Source: Planctomycetales bacterium
Lineage (GTDB): Bacteria > Planctomycetota > Planctomycetia > Isosphaerales > Isosphaeraceae
DNA: 58,223 nt
Direction of reading: 5' to 3'
Assembly: GCA_027452145.1 (NCBI GenBank)
Contig: DAIDHB010000274.1
Location: 1 to 58,223 of the forward strand
Shown here piece by piece: positions 36,117 to 49,600 of this stretch. Position 1 is the first letter of the stretch. The number at the start of each line of letters is the position of its first letter. The notes under the pieces are model-generated. The model saw only the letters and a program-made list of their open reading frames with translations. It had not been told where the DNA came from and did not search any database. Made by a program: the position numbers and the translations under genes.

Positions 36117-39100
36117 TTATGTTAAATGTGAGAGATTATCCAGATCGTGACGCCGAGATGTCGGCCGGCCGGCGGTCTCAGCCAGGGCGCGGCTGGCGCG
36201 GTACGGGCTCCTTGACCTCGACAAGATGACCGAGGAGCCGATTCCAGGACCGCCTCGAAGGGCAGGCAGCCGCCTGTAGCGCCTGTTGCTCTCCGAGGCG
36301 GCGGGCGTCCGGGCCCAGTGCCGGCGGCCGGCGTCGATTCCGGGCTTGAGCCGTACCGCCTCGATGGAGGCCGGCCCGGCGAGCGGCGAGCCCTGACCCT
36401 GACGTCTCAGCGCGATGACGAGGTTCGCGTGGGCCGCGGCCAGCCTGGGCTGGAGGCGGATCGCCTCGGCCAGTGCGGCCATCGCCTCCGCCGGCTCCTC
36501 CCGGCCCAGCCGCGCGGCCCCCAGGTTGGATCGGGCCTCGGCGAGCTCGGGCCGGATCCGGATCGCCCGGCGAAAGGCAGCGATCGCCTCGTCGAGCCTC
36601 TCGTCTTCCGCCAGCTCGACGCCCCGGTCGTTCTCGGCGATCGCCAGGTCCCGAAGTCTGGCCGCCTCTTTCGCCGAGGCGTCGGCTTCCGCCTTCCGGC
36701 CGATCTCGGCCAGCGCCCGAGACACGTGGTCGTGGGCGACGGCCATCTCTTCGTCGATGCGGATCGCCCGGGTGAACGCCTCCACGGCCTCGGAGGCCCG
36801 GCCCGCCTCCTGAAGCACGGTGCCGAGATGATACCACCCGTCCGCGTCATCGGTCCGGATCGCGAGGGCCGATCGGATCTCCAATACGCCCTCGTCCACC
36901 CGTCCCTGGGCGGCCAGGGCCAACCCCAGGGCGATGTGCGCATCCGCGTCCTTCGGCGCCAGGCGGATCGCCGAGCGAAGGGCGTCGATCGCGTCGACCG
37001 GGCGGCCTGTCATCAGCGAGAGGATTCCGAGATCGAACTGCGCGTCGCCATCTCCCGGCGCGACATCGAGGTCCAGGCCGAGGATCGTCTTGACGTCGAC
37101 GAGCATCTGATCGCGCTCGATCCTGGTCGGCAGGTCCGGCCGCGAGAATCCTTTCACTCGCCGTTTCAGGGCCGCGACCTTCGGTGCCTGAGACACTCCA
37201 GAGAGTCTGGTTTCATCGGTATCCACGAGTATGCTCGCATCGGCGCCAGAGACCCGGATATGGAGCCGGTCGCCCTCGTCGGTGCCGACGAGAACATACT
37301 TGATGCTGCCACCTTGTAACCAGGGGCCCTTCCACCCCGGTACGAGGACGAGTTTGGGTCCCTCGAGGTCGATGCGGAGTGCTTCGATGGCGAGGTCCGG
37401 CCACCCGTGAAGCGCCAGCAGGACGCACAGATTGAGCCGGGATTCGGCGGATCGGAATTCGGGCGCCGGATCAGTCTTGACCATGCCCGGCCGGTCGGGA
37501 TCGGGGTGCCAGGCCCAGGCGAACGACTGGAACATCCGGCGGATTTGCCATGAGCAGTCCCCGGAGGCCCCACCGGCCGTGGCCGCGGTCCCCCCATAGA
37601 CGGAGTGCACCGGCCGATTCAAGACGCGCATCAATCGGAAATAGGGTGCCATGATCGGAGCGGGCTCCGCCGGCACGCGCCGGACGGCGACGGGGACCCG
37701 ATCCCCGCGCCGGAGCGTGATCGCCTCGCGAGAGATGCGGAGGCTCGCATCGGCCGCGAGGTCCAGTGTGTAGCGGCCGGGCTCGAGCTCGATTTGCCTC
37801 GTCCGCCGGGTGTCGACGGTCGTGAGGCGTTTCCCCGATTGCTTGACGATGATTTCCACGCCTGGGAGTTCCGTCTCGAAGACCACCCGGGCCTTGAGGA
37901 AGGCCAGGCGGTAGATGGCGACGGCCGCGAGCGCGAACGCCGCCAGGCCGATCGCCATGGCGCCCAGACGCCTCAGCCATCGCGAAGCGCGTCGGCGGGT
38001 AGGATCGGCGGCCGGGATCGGGTCGGTCGGTTCGGGCTCCTCCGTCGCCTCGGCCTGGTTGGCCAGGAACCGCGCGAGGGCGTGATCGACCTCCGCCGGG
38101 GCCTGGGGACGGCGGGCCGGGTCCTTCTGGAGCATACGGGCGGCCAGTGCGGCGATAGCAGGCGGGACATCAGGCCGGAGCCGGTCGAGCGCGGTGGGCA
38201 CGATCGTCCGGTGCGCGTCGAGGACCTCGTAGATGGTGCCCTCGAACGGCGGGCCGCCGATGAGGAGGTGGTAGAGCGTGCAGCCGAGGCTGTAAATATC
38301 GGCCCGGATGTCGGCCCGGCGGGGGTCGTCGGCCTGCTCGGGCGCCATGTAGGCGACCGTGCCCAGGAACGCGCCGGTGTTCGTCAGGCCCACGTCGAGG
38401 GACAGTTCGCTCCGCATCCGGGCGAGGCCGAAGTCGAGGATCTTCACCGTGCCGTCGACGCCGACCATCAGGTTCGACGGCTTGATGTCCCTGTGGACCA
38501 TCCCCTGCTCGAACGAATGCTGGAGCCCCGCCGCCGCCTGGCGGATCAGCTCGCAGGCGACGCGAACTGGGAGCGGACCTTTGCGCTGGACGAGCCGGTG
38601 CAGGTCGGATCCGTCGATGTACTCCATCACCAGAGCCGGCCATCGGCCGAAGGTCTCGGTGCCGCGCGCAACGACAATGTTGGGATGCCGCAGCGAGGTC
38701 GCCGACGCGGCCTCGCGGCGGAACCGCTCGACCTGGCGGGGGCGGTCGAGCAGGTCGTCGCGGAGGAACTTCAGCACGACCAGGCCGCCCTGCTCGCAGT
38801 CCTCGGCCAGGTAGAGGAGCCCCATGCCGCCGGTGCCGAGCAGGCTGAGCATCCGGTAGCGGGGATGCTCCGGGAACAGACGCGGCGGCTGCTCGAGGTT
38901 CTCTCCGTCCGCCAGTTCGAATGAACTCGGCGCGGGGCCGTCACGGAACTCGCCGGTCGGATCGTCGCCGGGCAAGCCGTGCTCGCGGAGCAGTCCGACC
39001 AGCGAGTCCTCGGGCACCTCCTCCAGCTCGGCCAGGCAGAGCGGGCAGTCGACGAGGTGCTTTTCCACCCGGGCCGCTTCGGGCGCACGGAGCCGGCCCG

Positions 39101-39176
39101 CCGCGAAGAGCGCGAGGATCGCAGGATCGGGATGATCGGCGGCGGACGTGCCCACCACAAGGCCCTCGTGGAACAC
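36117..39176 (-). CDS. Ser/Thr protein kinase with anti-sigma-like zinc finger and TPR repeats
   Basis: The protein has 1019 residues. Residues 15-55 look like a zf-HC2/anti-sigma finger (VEKHLVDCPLCLAELEE). The kinase domain (about 105-375) has LGTGGMG, Lys136 (VVLKFL), HRDIKPSN with Asp230, DFGLA and GTVAYMAPEQ. A membrane segment (AMAIGLAAFALAAVAIYRLAF) near 410-430 is followed by a PEGA-like beta region (ARVVFETELPGVEIIVK) and a C-terminal array of TPR units from about 680 (FDLGILSLMTGRPVDAIDAL and four or more further copies). The combination suits a receptor that senses protein partners outside and phosphorylates inside. It follows the ECF sigma gene by 104 bp, a pairing frequent in planctomycetes. 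Confidence 0.94.
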   Translation of the reverse strand: MFHEGLVVGTSAADHPDPAILALFAAGRLRAPEAARVEKHLVDCPLCLAELEEVPEDSLVGLLREHGLPGDDPTGEFRDGPAPSSFELADGENLEQPPRLFPEHPRYRMLSLLGTGGMGLLYLAEDCEQGGLVVLKFLRDDLLDRPRQVERFRREAASATSLRHPNIVVARGTETFGRWPALVMEYIDGSDLHRLVQRKGPLPVRVACELIRQAAAGLQHSFEQGMVHRDIKPSNLMVGVDGTVKILDFGLARMRSELSLDVGLTNTGAFLGTVAYMAPEQADDPRRADIRADIYSLGCTLYHLLIGGPPFEGTIYEVLDAHRTIVPTALDRLRPDVPPAIAALAARMLQKDPARRPQAPAEVDHALARFLANQAEATEEPEPTDPIPAADPTRRRASRWLRRLGAMAIGLAAFALAAVAIYRLAFLKARVVFETELPGVEIIVKQSGKRLTTVDTRRTRQIELEPGRYTLDLAADASLRISREAITLRRGDRVPVAVRRVPAEPAPIMAPYFRLMRVLNRPVHSVYGGTAATAGGASGDCSWQIRRMFQSFAWAWHPDPDRPGMVKTDPAPEFRSAESRLNLCVLLALHGWPDLAIEALRIDLEGPKLVLVPGWKGPWLQGGSIKYVLVGTDEGDRLHIRVSGADASILVDTDETRLSGVSQAPKVAALKRRVKGFSRPDLPTRIERDQMLVDVKTILGLDLDVAPGDGDAQFDLGILSLMTGRPVDAIDALRSAIRLAPKDADAHIALGLALAAQGRVDEGVLEIRSALAIRTDDADGWYHLGTVLQEAGRASEAVEAFTRAIRIDEEMAVAHDHVSRALAEIGRKAEADASAKEAARLRDLAIAENDRGVELAEDERLDEAIAAFRRAIRIRPELAEARSNLGAARLGREEPAEAMAALAEAIRLQPRLAAAHANLVIALRRQGQGSPLAGPASIEAVRLKPGIDAGRRHWARTPAASESNRRYRRLPALRGGPGIGSSVILSRSRSPYRASRALAETAGRPTSRRHDLDNLSHLT

Positions 39177-39280
39177 GGGTCATCGGGACGGGATCGGACG
39201 GCTCGCCCGCGCCGGATCCGACGCGGGCCATGATGTGATAACGCAGCGACGCGAGAAATCTTTCTGGATCGGACCCGATC

Positions 39281-39853
39281 TCAGCCGATCAGGCCCCGGG
39301 CCTCGAGGCGCAACCGCTTCAGGACACGAGACTTGACGATGTAGACGGCGTTGGGCGAGCATCCCTCTTCATCGGCGATCCGGCGAGCCGGGAGCCCGCC
39401 GAAAACCAGGCTCTCAAAGATCCGCCAGTCCCGGTCGTCGAACTCGGGGCGGATCTTCTCGAGCAGGGAATGGAGCACGTGGCGATCGTGCTCCTCGTCC
39501 CAGATCCGGCTGAGGTCGCTCCGAGGATCCTCGAGGTTCTCAAGCTCCGGGATCGGCCCGGCGGCCGGCCCCCGGCTCCGCCAGTGACGACGAACCCGGT
39601 GGATCGTGATCGACCGCAGCCAGGTCCGGAAGGCGCCCCGGTGGAGGTTGTGGCGGAACTTCGGAAGGCCCTCGAGCAGCGCCGTGAGGACCTCCTGGAC
39701 AACATTGTCGACCTCGGCGGACTGCGCGACGAGCCGGGCGACCCATCGCCGGATCAGCGGCTCGTACAATTCGGCAAATTGATCCCAGGCCGCCGCGTCG
39801 TCGTGGCGGAGCAGGCGATCGAGCAGGCTCAGCGGGGTTTCGATGCCGGCCAT
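39281..39853 (-). CDS. ECF-type RNA polymerase sigma factor (planctomycete kinase-linked group)
   Basis: The protein has 190 residues from the ATG at 39853; longer readings add 103 residues of non-coding character. Region 2 spans about 20-90 (WDQFAELYEPLIRRWVARLV, then VDNVVQEVLTALLEGLPKF and FRTWLRSITIHRVRRHWR). Region 4 is about 130-185, with LPARRIADEEGCSPNAVYIV and KSRVLKRLRLEA as the -35 helix-turn-helix. The downstream kinase has an anti-sigma-like N-terminal finger, so sigma activity is probably controlled by binding or phosphorylation. It heads a four-gene minus-strand unit: sigma, kinase, kinase, protease. Confidence 0.92.
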   Translation of the reverse strand: MAGIETPLSLLDRLLRHDDAAAWDQFAELYEPLIRRWVARLVAQSAEVDNVVQEVLTALLEGLPKFRHNLHRGAFRTWLRSITIHRVRRHWRSRGPAAGPIPELENLEDPRSDLSRIWDEEHDRHVLHSLLEKIRPEFDDRDWRIFESLVFGGLPARRIADEEGCSPNAVYIVKSRVLKRLRLEARGLIG

Positions 39854-40541
39854 GGGATGTGCGCCGTCCCGGGAGGGTCCGGTCGGGCGATTCTCCGTTT
39901 TTGGTCTTCGCTTTTCAGCAAACCCGGATGATTGTACCGCGCTGCCCGGCTCACAAGTGAGCCGCGGGCTTGCGCAGGGTTCCATTCGAGCACGCGGGGT
40001 CCATCGATCAGCGCGGAGGCTGTCCCGGCACGGACAGCCGCCACGCAGGCGGCGTGACCGGACGTGCTCCCTGGGAAGGCAACGGTCCTCCAGAATCCAG
40101 TTGACCGGCTCGGAATGGAATTCCCACTGCGGCCTCATGACGGCCGGCCCTCGTCCGCGCACGCCGCGCGGAGTGACTCGAGCATTCCTTCGGATACTGT
40201 CCTGCGGACGACATGCAGCCGCGCGGGCCCGCTACGTGACGCACCGCCCGAAGGAGAAGGTCCCCCCGGAACCTCGACCTCGGCGTTCATGGCCGCTTCG
40301 AATGTTTCGCCCAGCACGAGCGATGAGAAGTGAGACCCAGGTTGGTCACGACGCAAAAGTAAACCCCGCCTCGCGTCGCACGCAGGGCGGGGCCAGATGA
40401 GCGTTTTCGTGGCGACCCGTCGGGAGCCGCCATCTATAGAGTCTACCCCGCCCCTCCACCTGCGGCAACGAGCGAATTCCAGCGTGTTAATGAAAGACCC
40501 GCCACGTCACTTCCCGCCCCCGCCGGGGATGCGGACAGTGC
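39854..40541. other. Gene-free stretch between the sigma factor and the DUF374 gene
   Basis: About 690 bp contain no frame with recognisable protein similarity. The sigma-operon promoter must lie in the left part. A minus-strand terminator at 40355-40392 ends the upstream acyltransferase transcript. Nothing else is evident. Confidence 0.6.
40355..40392 (-). terminator. Rho-independent terminator (minus strand) after the DUF374 gene
   Basis: Read on the minus strand, CCCCGCC (40392-40386) pairs with GGCGGGG (40370-40364) across a 15-base loop, and TTTACTTTT follows. It is about 150 bp beyond the acyltransferase stop. Confidence 0.6.
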
Positions 40542-41207
40542 TCAGAGCTCCTTGACCCACTCCTCGGCCTCGATCATGGCCCGCTGCATGCGTCGCTCGA
40601 CTTCCTGGCGACACGATTCGAGGGTATCGCGGTCGGCGTCGCGCGGGACGGTCACGGCGGGCGGCACGACGCAGGCGGCCGGGCTGAACGGCCGGGGGAC
40701 GCAGAACCGGTCCCAGCTTCGGGCCCGCCAATTCCGCTTGAACGCCATGCCGGCGCCGACGATCGGAAACCCCGTCCGGCTCGAAAGATACACGACTCCC
40801 TGATGCACCGATCGCCGGGGGCCTCGCGGACCGTCGGGCGTGACGCACAGATGCCCCCGATCGACCCGCGTCGTCATCTCTCGCAGCGCCCGGGACCCGC
40901 CCCTCGTCGTCGAGCCCCGCACCACGCCGAACCCCAGCCGCGCCACGACCTGCGTGATCAGCTCGCCATCGCGATGGTCACTGATCAAAATGTGCATCTC
41001 GGGCCAGTTCCAGTAGTAGGCCGGGAACAGCATCACTTCGTGGAAGAACGCATAAATGTAACGTTGGCCGGTCTCGCGCGCGATCTCGGGGGCGACGGCC
41101 GGATCCTGGTAGCGGAAGTGATATCGGAGGGTCCGGCCCAGGCGGCTGACGGCGGCGGCGCCCGTGGCGCCCACGGCCCGGACGAGCAGCGGGTGCTGGA
41201 TCTTCAT
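40542..41207 (-). CDS. DUF374 lysophospholipid acyltransferase-family protein
   Basis: The protein has 221 residues from the ATG at 41207, which has GGAGGG about 9 bases upstream. The diagnostic DUF374 motif TPDGPRGPRR is near residue 116, followed by HQGVVYLSSRTGFPIV. The N-terminal region (RYHFRYQDPAVAPEI, IYAFFHEVMLFPAYYW) fits the LPLAT fold, with FFHE in the place of the usual HxxxxD-like block. Members are related to LpxL/LpxM acyltransferases and are often found in lipid A gene sets. The likely role is transfer of an acyl chain to a glycolipid or lysophospholipid at the inner membrane; the substrate is not known. It lies downstream of lon on the same strand. Confidence 0.85.
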   Translation of the reverse strand: MKIQHPLLVRAVGATGAAAVSRLGRTLRYHFRYQDPAVAPEIARETGQRYIYAFFHEVMLFPAYYWNWPEMHILISDHRDGELITQVVARLGFGVVRGSTTRGGSRALREMTTRVDRGHLCVTPDGPRGPRRSVHQGVVYLSSRTGFPIVGAGMAFKRNWRARSWDRFCVPRPFSPAACVVPPAVTVPRDADRDTLESCRQEVERRMQRAMIEAEEWVKEL

Positions 41208-41399
41208 GCGAACGGTCCCTCCGTGATCCGTCGGGCGGACGGTCCTTTCCTGGCGGTCACCGGACCGCAACGATTGATCTCGATGCGGATCATCCACGCG
41301 GTCCAGGCTCGGCCGCCCAGCGCGGGAGATCGTACGCGAAAGCGGCCGCCCCTGCCAGAGCATCCGGCCGGGCGCGTGCAACTCCGGGCCGTCGGCGGT

Positions 41400-44000
<2,601 letters not shown>

Positions 44001-44282
44001 GAGCGGCTTTTCTGAGATGTTTATCAAAAGCGGGCCGGGCGAGTCCGGACGCACCAACTCTCCGAACCGGGCGCTGCGGACCGTACATGATTAGTACATC
44101 AGTGACCCGAAGGAAAGGGGCGCCTGCCTCGTCACCCCAATTTGAACCCGGCGGCTCGCGAGTCCCGGCCCCTCGACTCGCCTCATCCTTCACTCTACGA
44201 CCACCCAAACCCTGATTCAACCCATGAAAGCTCCACCGCAGACACGATGCCATGAAAGGATTGCTTCGAACGGCAATCGGTT

Positions 44283-45110
44283 TTACTTGGGCCACATATC
44301 CTCGTCATAGACGCCCATGACCTGCGCGCGATGGATCGCGTCGAGCATCTGGTAGTTAATGAGGAAGAGATAAGCGAAGAGAAAGGTATTCAACAACGAC
44401 TCCGACTTGGTGTAGATGAAGATGGCAACCAGTCCGGCGCAGACGAGGGAGATGGTGTGCGTCCAGCGGCGTCCGTTGTAGGGATTGACCTCGGAGAGCA
44501 CGGTCTGGGTGAGCTGTCCCCCGTCGAGCGGCCAGATGGGCAGCAGGTTGATCAGCCCCCACCCCAGGTTGATCCAGATGAGGAATCGATAGGTGAAAAA
44601 CGGGACCGCGGCCCGGAAAGCATGCGGATCACCCAGGGCCTCGGGCGTGCTGAGGACCTTCCGAATGGCGCCGGCAAACGTCCTGGCCTCAGGCTCCATC
44701 CAGAAGATCCAGCGCGTAAACTCCAGGTGTTCCGGGAAAGTCAGTCCGTAGCGAACGGTATAGAACAGCATCACCAGGCCACAGAACACGAATCCCGCAC
44801 CGGGGCCCCAGATCAGGACGGCGGCTCGCTGCCGCGGGGTCTGCCGTGCGTTCTGGTACATGCAGAGGCCGCCGAGTCCGTACAGCACCACCGAGGGCGA
44901 CGCGCCGAAGGCACGAGCGGTTAGGGCGTGGCCGAACTCGTGGACGACAATTGAGACGAACACGCACGCGATCCACAGGGCGACGAGCGGTAGGTTCTGG
45001 TTCTGCCAGCCCAGCCCGCCCGAGATGACCCAGAAGAATGGATGGACGCGCACCGGTATTCCAAGCAACCGGAAGCGCAGATCGTAAGGCGTCTCGTTCG
45101 CTCCGAACAT
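44283..45110 (-). CDS. Site-2-protease-like M50 membrane metalloprotease
   Basis: The protein has 275 residues from the ATG at 45110 (MFGANETPYDLRF), with GGGGA just upstream; an in-frame ATG at 45158 adds 16 residues. The zinc motif HEFGH is at 57-61 in the first core membrane helix, and the third ligand is Asp196 in LDGG (LLPIWPLDGGQL). Hydrophobic segments surround both (VALWIACVFVSIVV, AVLIWGPGAGFVFCGLVMLF, ISLVCAGLVAIFIY, FLFAYLFLINYQM). The family cleaves transmembrane or membrane-proximal substrates, often anti-sigma factors. There is no PDZ domain. It follows the type II NADH dehydrogenase gene with about 100 bp between, on the same strand. Confidence 0.9.
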   Translation of the reverse strand: MFGANETPYDLRFRLLGIPVRVHPFFWVISGGLGWQNQNLPLVALWIACVFVSIVVHEFGHALTARAFGASPSVVLYGLGGLCMYQNARQTPRQRAAVLIWGPGAGFVFCGLVMLFYTVRYGLTFPEHLEFTRWIFWMEPEARTFAGAIRKVLSTPEALGDPHAFRAAVPFFTYRFLIWINLGWGLINLLPIWPLDGGQLTQTVLSEVNPYNGRRWTHTISLVCAGLVAIFIYTKSESLLNTFLFAYLFLINYQMLDAIHRAQVMGVYDEDMWPK

Positions 45111-45214
45111 CGATGTCCCCGATCGGCTGGCGAGCTGGCGGATCCTCTGATCGCCCATTGTAGGGCGGCCAGGCCGGTCACGCAAACGTGCGGGCCTGCG
45201 CATCGGCCTGCGCT

Positions 45215-46510
45215 TCACGACGCGGACCGGTCGACGGGCGACTCGACCAGCGGCTCGCGGAGTGGTGCGGTGATCAGCCGGGCTCCCCGGTCGAAGGTGA
45301 AGTACGACCAGGCCCATTGGATCATCACGACCAGACGGTTTCGGAACCCGATCAAGAAAAGAATGTGGACGAACAGCCAGAGCAGCCACGCGAGGTAGCC
45401 GGAGGCCTTGAACCGGCCGATCCGCGCGACGGCCGCGCCCCGGCCAATCGTTGCGAGCATCCCCTTGTCGACGTAGCGGAACGACTCGCGCGGCCGGCCA
45501 CGAAGGGTCGCGACAATGTTGCGCGCCGCGCAATCGCCCTGCTGGATCGCGGCTGGGGCCACGCCGGGAACGAGGGCTCCGTCCTGCTCGATGTGCGCCA
45601 GGTCGCCGATGACGTAGACGTCGTCGCGCCCGGGGAGGGTCAGCTCGGGCGCAACCGGCACCCGCCCCGCCCGGTCGAGCGGGACGCCCAGGCTTGCAGC
45701 CAGCGGCGACGCGGCCACGCCGGCCGCCCACAGGACCGTGCGGGCCGGCACGCGTTCCGAGCCGATGTGGATCCCCTCGGCGTCGATATCGGTGACCTTG
45801 ACCCCCGTCCAGACCGACACGCCCAGCCGCTCGAGCTGCTGCCGCGCCGCCTCCGAGAGGTCCTCGCTGTACGCCGGTAACACGCGCGAGCCGGCCTCGA
45901 CCAGGATCACGCGGGCCGAGGCCGTGTTGATGTGGCGGAAGTCGCGAGCGAGTGTCTGGCGGGTCACCTCGGCGAGCGTCCCGGCCAGTTCGACGCCGGT
46001 CGGCCCGGCACCAACGATCACGAAGGTCATCCAGGCCCGCCGCCGCGCCTCGTCGGGCTCGCGCTCGGCGACCTCGAACGCCATCAGGAACCGCTGGCGG
46101 ATCAACAGCGCGTCGCCGAGGCTCTTGAGTCCCGTGGCATGCTCGGCCCACTCGTCGTGGCCGAAGTAGGCGTGGGTCGCGCCCGTGGCGACTACCAGGA
46201 TGTCGTAGTCGAGTTGCCCGTCGGCCAGCAGGAGACGCTTGCCGGGGACGTCCACTCCGGTCGCCTCCGCCAGCATCACGGCGACGTTCCGCTGGCCGCG
46301 GAGGATCCTCCGGATTGGCGCGGCGATGTCGGCCGGGCTGAGCGCGGCCGTCGCGACCTGGTAGAGCAGAGGCTGGAACAGGTGATGATTCGAGCGGTCG
46401 ACGATCGTGATCCGCGCGGCGGTGCGTCGCAGCCCGCGCGCCGCGGCCAGGCCCGCAAACCCGCAACCGACGATGACGACGTGAGGTCCCGGGCCGCTCG
46501 CCATGATCAT
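45215..46510 (-). CDS. ndh: Type II NADH:quinone dehydrogenase (NDH-2)
   Basis: The protein has 431 residues. Two dinucleotide-binding motifs are seen: FAD (VVIVGCGFAGLAAARGL, about 10-26) and NAD(P)H (FVIVGAGPTGVELAGTLAEV, about 164-183). The flavin-contacting segment VYVIGDLAHI is also present. LFQPLLYQVATAALSPADIA is characteristic of NDH-2. The C-terminal amphipathic or hydrophobic helices (YLAWLLWLFVHILFLIGF) anchor it to the membrane. It oxidises NADH and reduces quinone without pumping protons. An ATG two codons later is an equally possible start. Confidence 0.93.
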   Translation of the reverse strand: MIMASGPGPHVVIVGCGFAGLAAARGLRRTAARITIVDRSNHHLFQPLLYQVATAALSPADIAAPIRRILRGQRNVAVMLAEATGVDVPGKRLLLADGQLDYDILVVATGATHAYFGHDEWAEHATGLKSLGDALLIRQRFLMAFEVAEREPDEARRRAWMTFVIVGAGPTGVELAGTLAEVTRQTLARDFRHINTASARVILVEAGSRVLPAYSEDLSEAARQQLERLGVSVWTGVKVTDIDAEGIHIGSERVPARTVLWAAGVAASPLAASLGVPLDRAGRVPVAPELTLPGRDDVYVIGDLAHIEQDGALVPGVAPAAIQQGDCAARNIVATLRGRPRESFRYVDKGMLATIGRGAAVARIGRFKASGYLAWLLWLFVHILFLIGFRNRLVVMIQWAWSYFTFDRGARLITAPLREPLVESPVDRSAS

Positions 46511-46657
46511 TCGCCCCGCCGGTCGGGGCGGACCCGCTCGCCGCGACGAGGGCGACGGCGGAATCCGCCAGGATCATCGACGCGAGATCATACGGCTCGC
46601 ACCAGAATCTCGCAACCGGCGGACATGACCCGGGCCGCGGGCACCCATGCGATCCGC

Positions 46658-49600
46658 TCAGGAAGGTGTGATCCGCTTGCCACCGGGCGCTATCGCGAAC
46701 ACGGACGTGCCGGCGAGCGACTCGCCTGTCCCGCCGGTCACTCCCGACAGGACCGCGATCTGACCGCCCTTCTTCAATTTCGCCCCGGCCGGAAGCCCGA
46801 TCGTCGCCGAGTCAGTCGCCGAGGAATAGGTGACGGAGAACCCGGCGATCGGATGCAGAACGTGCTCGACGGTCTTCCTCAGCCGTCTCGTGAATACAGA
46901 CGACACCTGGTAGTTCGCCGGGTCCGCCGCGGCCGCTCCCAGGCTGGTGCTGAACTGGAGCCTGTAGCCGGCCAGGATCGGCGGGCCGACCGGCTTGCCT
47001 CGCCGATTGGGTTTGCGGCGGAAGACCGGCTGCTCGCCGAGGATCGTGGCGACTCCCGGTGATGAGGACGGACCCGGGCTCGGCGTCGACGTCGACGAGG
47101 AGGAGGACGGACTCGGGCCAGGTGCTGGAGTTGGCGAGGGGCTCGGCGTCGGAGTCGGCGAGCCCCCCGACGACGCGGGAACGACGTCGATCGACACCGA
47201 GGCCGACACCGTGAGGAAGTCGGTCGTGTTGCCGGGCACGAACGTGACGCTCAGGGTCCGACCGTTGCCGACGGAGAGCACGGTCCCTGCGGGCGGCCAG
47301 TAAATCATGACGCCCGCCAGCGGTGTCCCGTCGAAGTTGGCGGTCGCGTCAAGCTGGCCGCTTCCGAGCGGTGTCCCGACGGTGATGTTCGCCGGCGCGG
47401 ACCAGACGATCGACGGCGCGGCCTGGCCGATCGTGACGGTCTGGCTCGCGCTGGCGGCCGGGTCGTTGCCGCTGTACGAGGCCGTGAACGTGTCGGAACC
47501 GACGGATGCCAGCGAGATGGTAAGCTGCGCGACTCCGTTGACCAGGGTTACCGTCCCGAGAACGCCGCTTCCGTCGGCGAAAGTTACGGATCCGGTCGGA
47601 ACGCCCGTGCCGGAGGACGAACTGCTCACCGTTGCCGTCAACGTTATCGGCTGGCCGAAGGTCGGCGAGGACGGCAGACCCGCCAGGGCGACGCTGCTCG
47701 TGCCGGTGGCCGTGACGGACGACGAAACGTCGATCTGGCTGGTGGTCAACGATCCGGAGATCGCGACATCGCTGACTGTCAGCGTGCAGGTCCCGGCCTG
47801 GTTGAGGGTCAGGCCCGAGAATGTGGCCACGCCGTTGACGACGCTGGCGGTCAACGTCCCGCCCAGGACCGTCCCGGAGGGGGCGGTCCCCAGGGCCACC
47901 GTAACCGTTCCGGAACTGGCGGGCTGGCCCTGGCTGTCGAGCACGTCGACGGTCAGTCCGAAAGGGCTTCCGGCCGCGATGCTTGATGGCGGCTGGGACG
48001 CAATCGACATCCGGGTGCCGAGGCCATAGGCGGCGAGGTCCGGGACGAGCAGGTTGGCAACCGGCGTTCCCAGGCCCGTGGCAAGGTCGTACCCCGTCGT
48101 GGCCGAGTAGCCGTTGCTGCCGTAGATGATGTCGTGGTAGTCCGACGAGGGGAGCGAGTAGAGCGCGGGCAGCGTCTGCGAGTAGCCGGTGAGCGGCGTC
48201 CCGCCGAGCTGGGCCCGGCCCTGGTCGGCGATTGCGATCAGCCCCGCCCAGATCGGCGACGCCGCGCTGGTGCCGGCGTCGCCCAGCCACCCGACCGCCG
48301 AGGCCGAGACCGACGATCCGCTCAGGGTGCTGGCGAACACGTCGTACTGCTGCGCGGAACCGGAATCCATCGACACGTCGGGCAGGGCCCGGGCGCCGTT
48401 CGGATTCATGCTCGAGGGCACGACACCCGCCTGCCAGGAGGGCTGGGACTCGACTGAGCTCAGCCCCCCGCCGCCCCCTCCGCTAACTCCGCTCTGCACG
48501 CCGCTACCCCAGGCGAGCTCTCCCGATGTGCCGGTGCCAGGGTAATTGCCTGCGGCGTCGATCACGATCGAGGTCCCGCCGACCGAGACGACGTTGGGCG
48601 ACGCCGCGGGATAATTCGCCGCCACGGTGTAGGTGCCGCTCGAATAGATGCCCGAGTCGCCCGCCGCGGCCAGGAACGTCACGCCCGGCGTGGTGAAATA
48701 CGAGTCGATCGCCGTCTGGCTGAGCCCGGCCGCTGCGAGCGACGACTCGGTGATCCCGTAGCTCAGGGTCACCACGGAGACCCCCGGCAGCTTCGACGCC
48801 TGCTGCATCGCCAGCAGCAGGTTCTGGACCGATGCGGTCCCGTTGTTCGGGTCGTAGGCGGCGTTGTAAACCACAATCGATGCCCCGGGTGCGATCGCGT
48901 GCGCCCATTCGACGTCGAGCGATGCCTCGCCGACGATGCTGAGGTTCTGAGTCGCCACCCCGTTCTGATCGACGACCTGGAAGCTGGGCGGGTCAGGGAT
49001 CCCAAAATATCTGTCGAAGGTCTTGAGGTCGGCAGCCAGCGTCGGGTCCACGCCCTCCTCGACGATCGCAATCGTCTGACCTGCGCCGGTGCCGGCGACG
49101 GTACCACCCGCTGGCCCAGGGAACTGGATCTTGTTGATCCCGTAAGCACCGATGAGCTGCGCGGGAGTAACCTGGCCGCTGAAGAGGGGCAGCTCACCAG
49201 CGACCGTGTAGGTGTCCGACGCGGTGTCGGTGAATGCGAGGTAGTTCGTGCCCGAGACGTTCTGGTACGAGATCGCCGAGGGGACGGCACCGGCGTTGGG
49301 CGTTGGATCGGCGAGGAACGCGGTCAGCGACGCATTGATGTGCACGATCCCCTGGCCCCCGCCGTAGAGCGACGAGTCCTTCACGGCGAGGATAAAGTTG
49401 TCCTGCGAGTCGACTGCGATCCCACCGCTCTGGATGTTTGGAACGCTCGAGAGCCCCAGGTTCGCCACGAACGGCGACGGGCTGGCCCCCGCGTCGTACG
49501 AGATGTTGAAGCCCACGGGCACGTGAATCGCCGTCGAGGTGCCGGAGGGCGTGTACGGCATCGTGGCCAGCACGGTCCCCTGCGAGTCGACCGCGACCCC

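Noticed and set aside
39854..40162. A 103-residue N-terminal extension of the ECF sigma factor.
   Set aside because: It is not sigma-like, and it lies in a stretch with non-coding character. The ATG at 39853 gives the usual ECF length.
45159..46577. N-terminal extension of the M50 protease frame back to 46577.
   Set aside because: The extension overlaps the whole type II NADH dehydrogenase gene in another frame and has low-complexity composition. The family-like start is at 45110.
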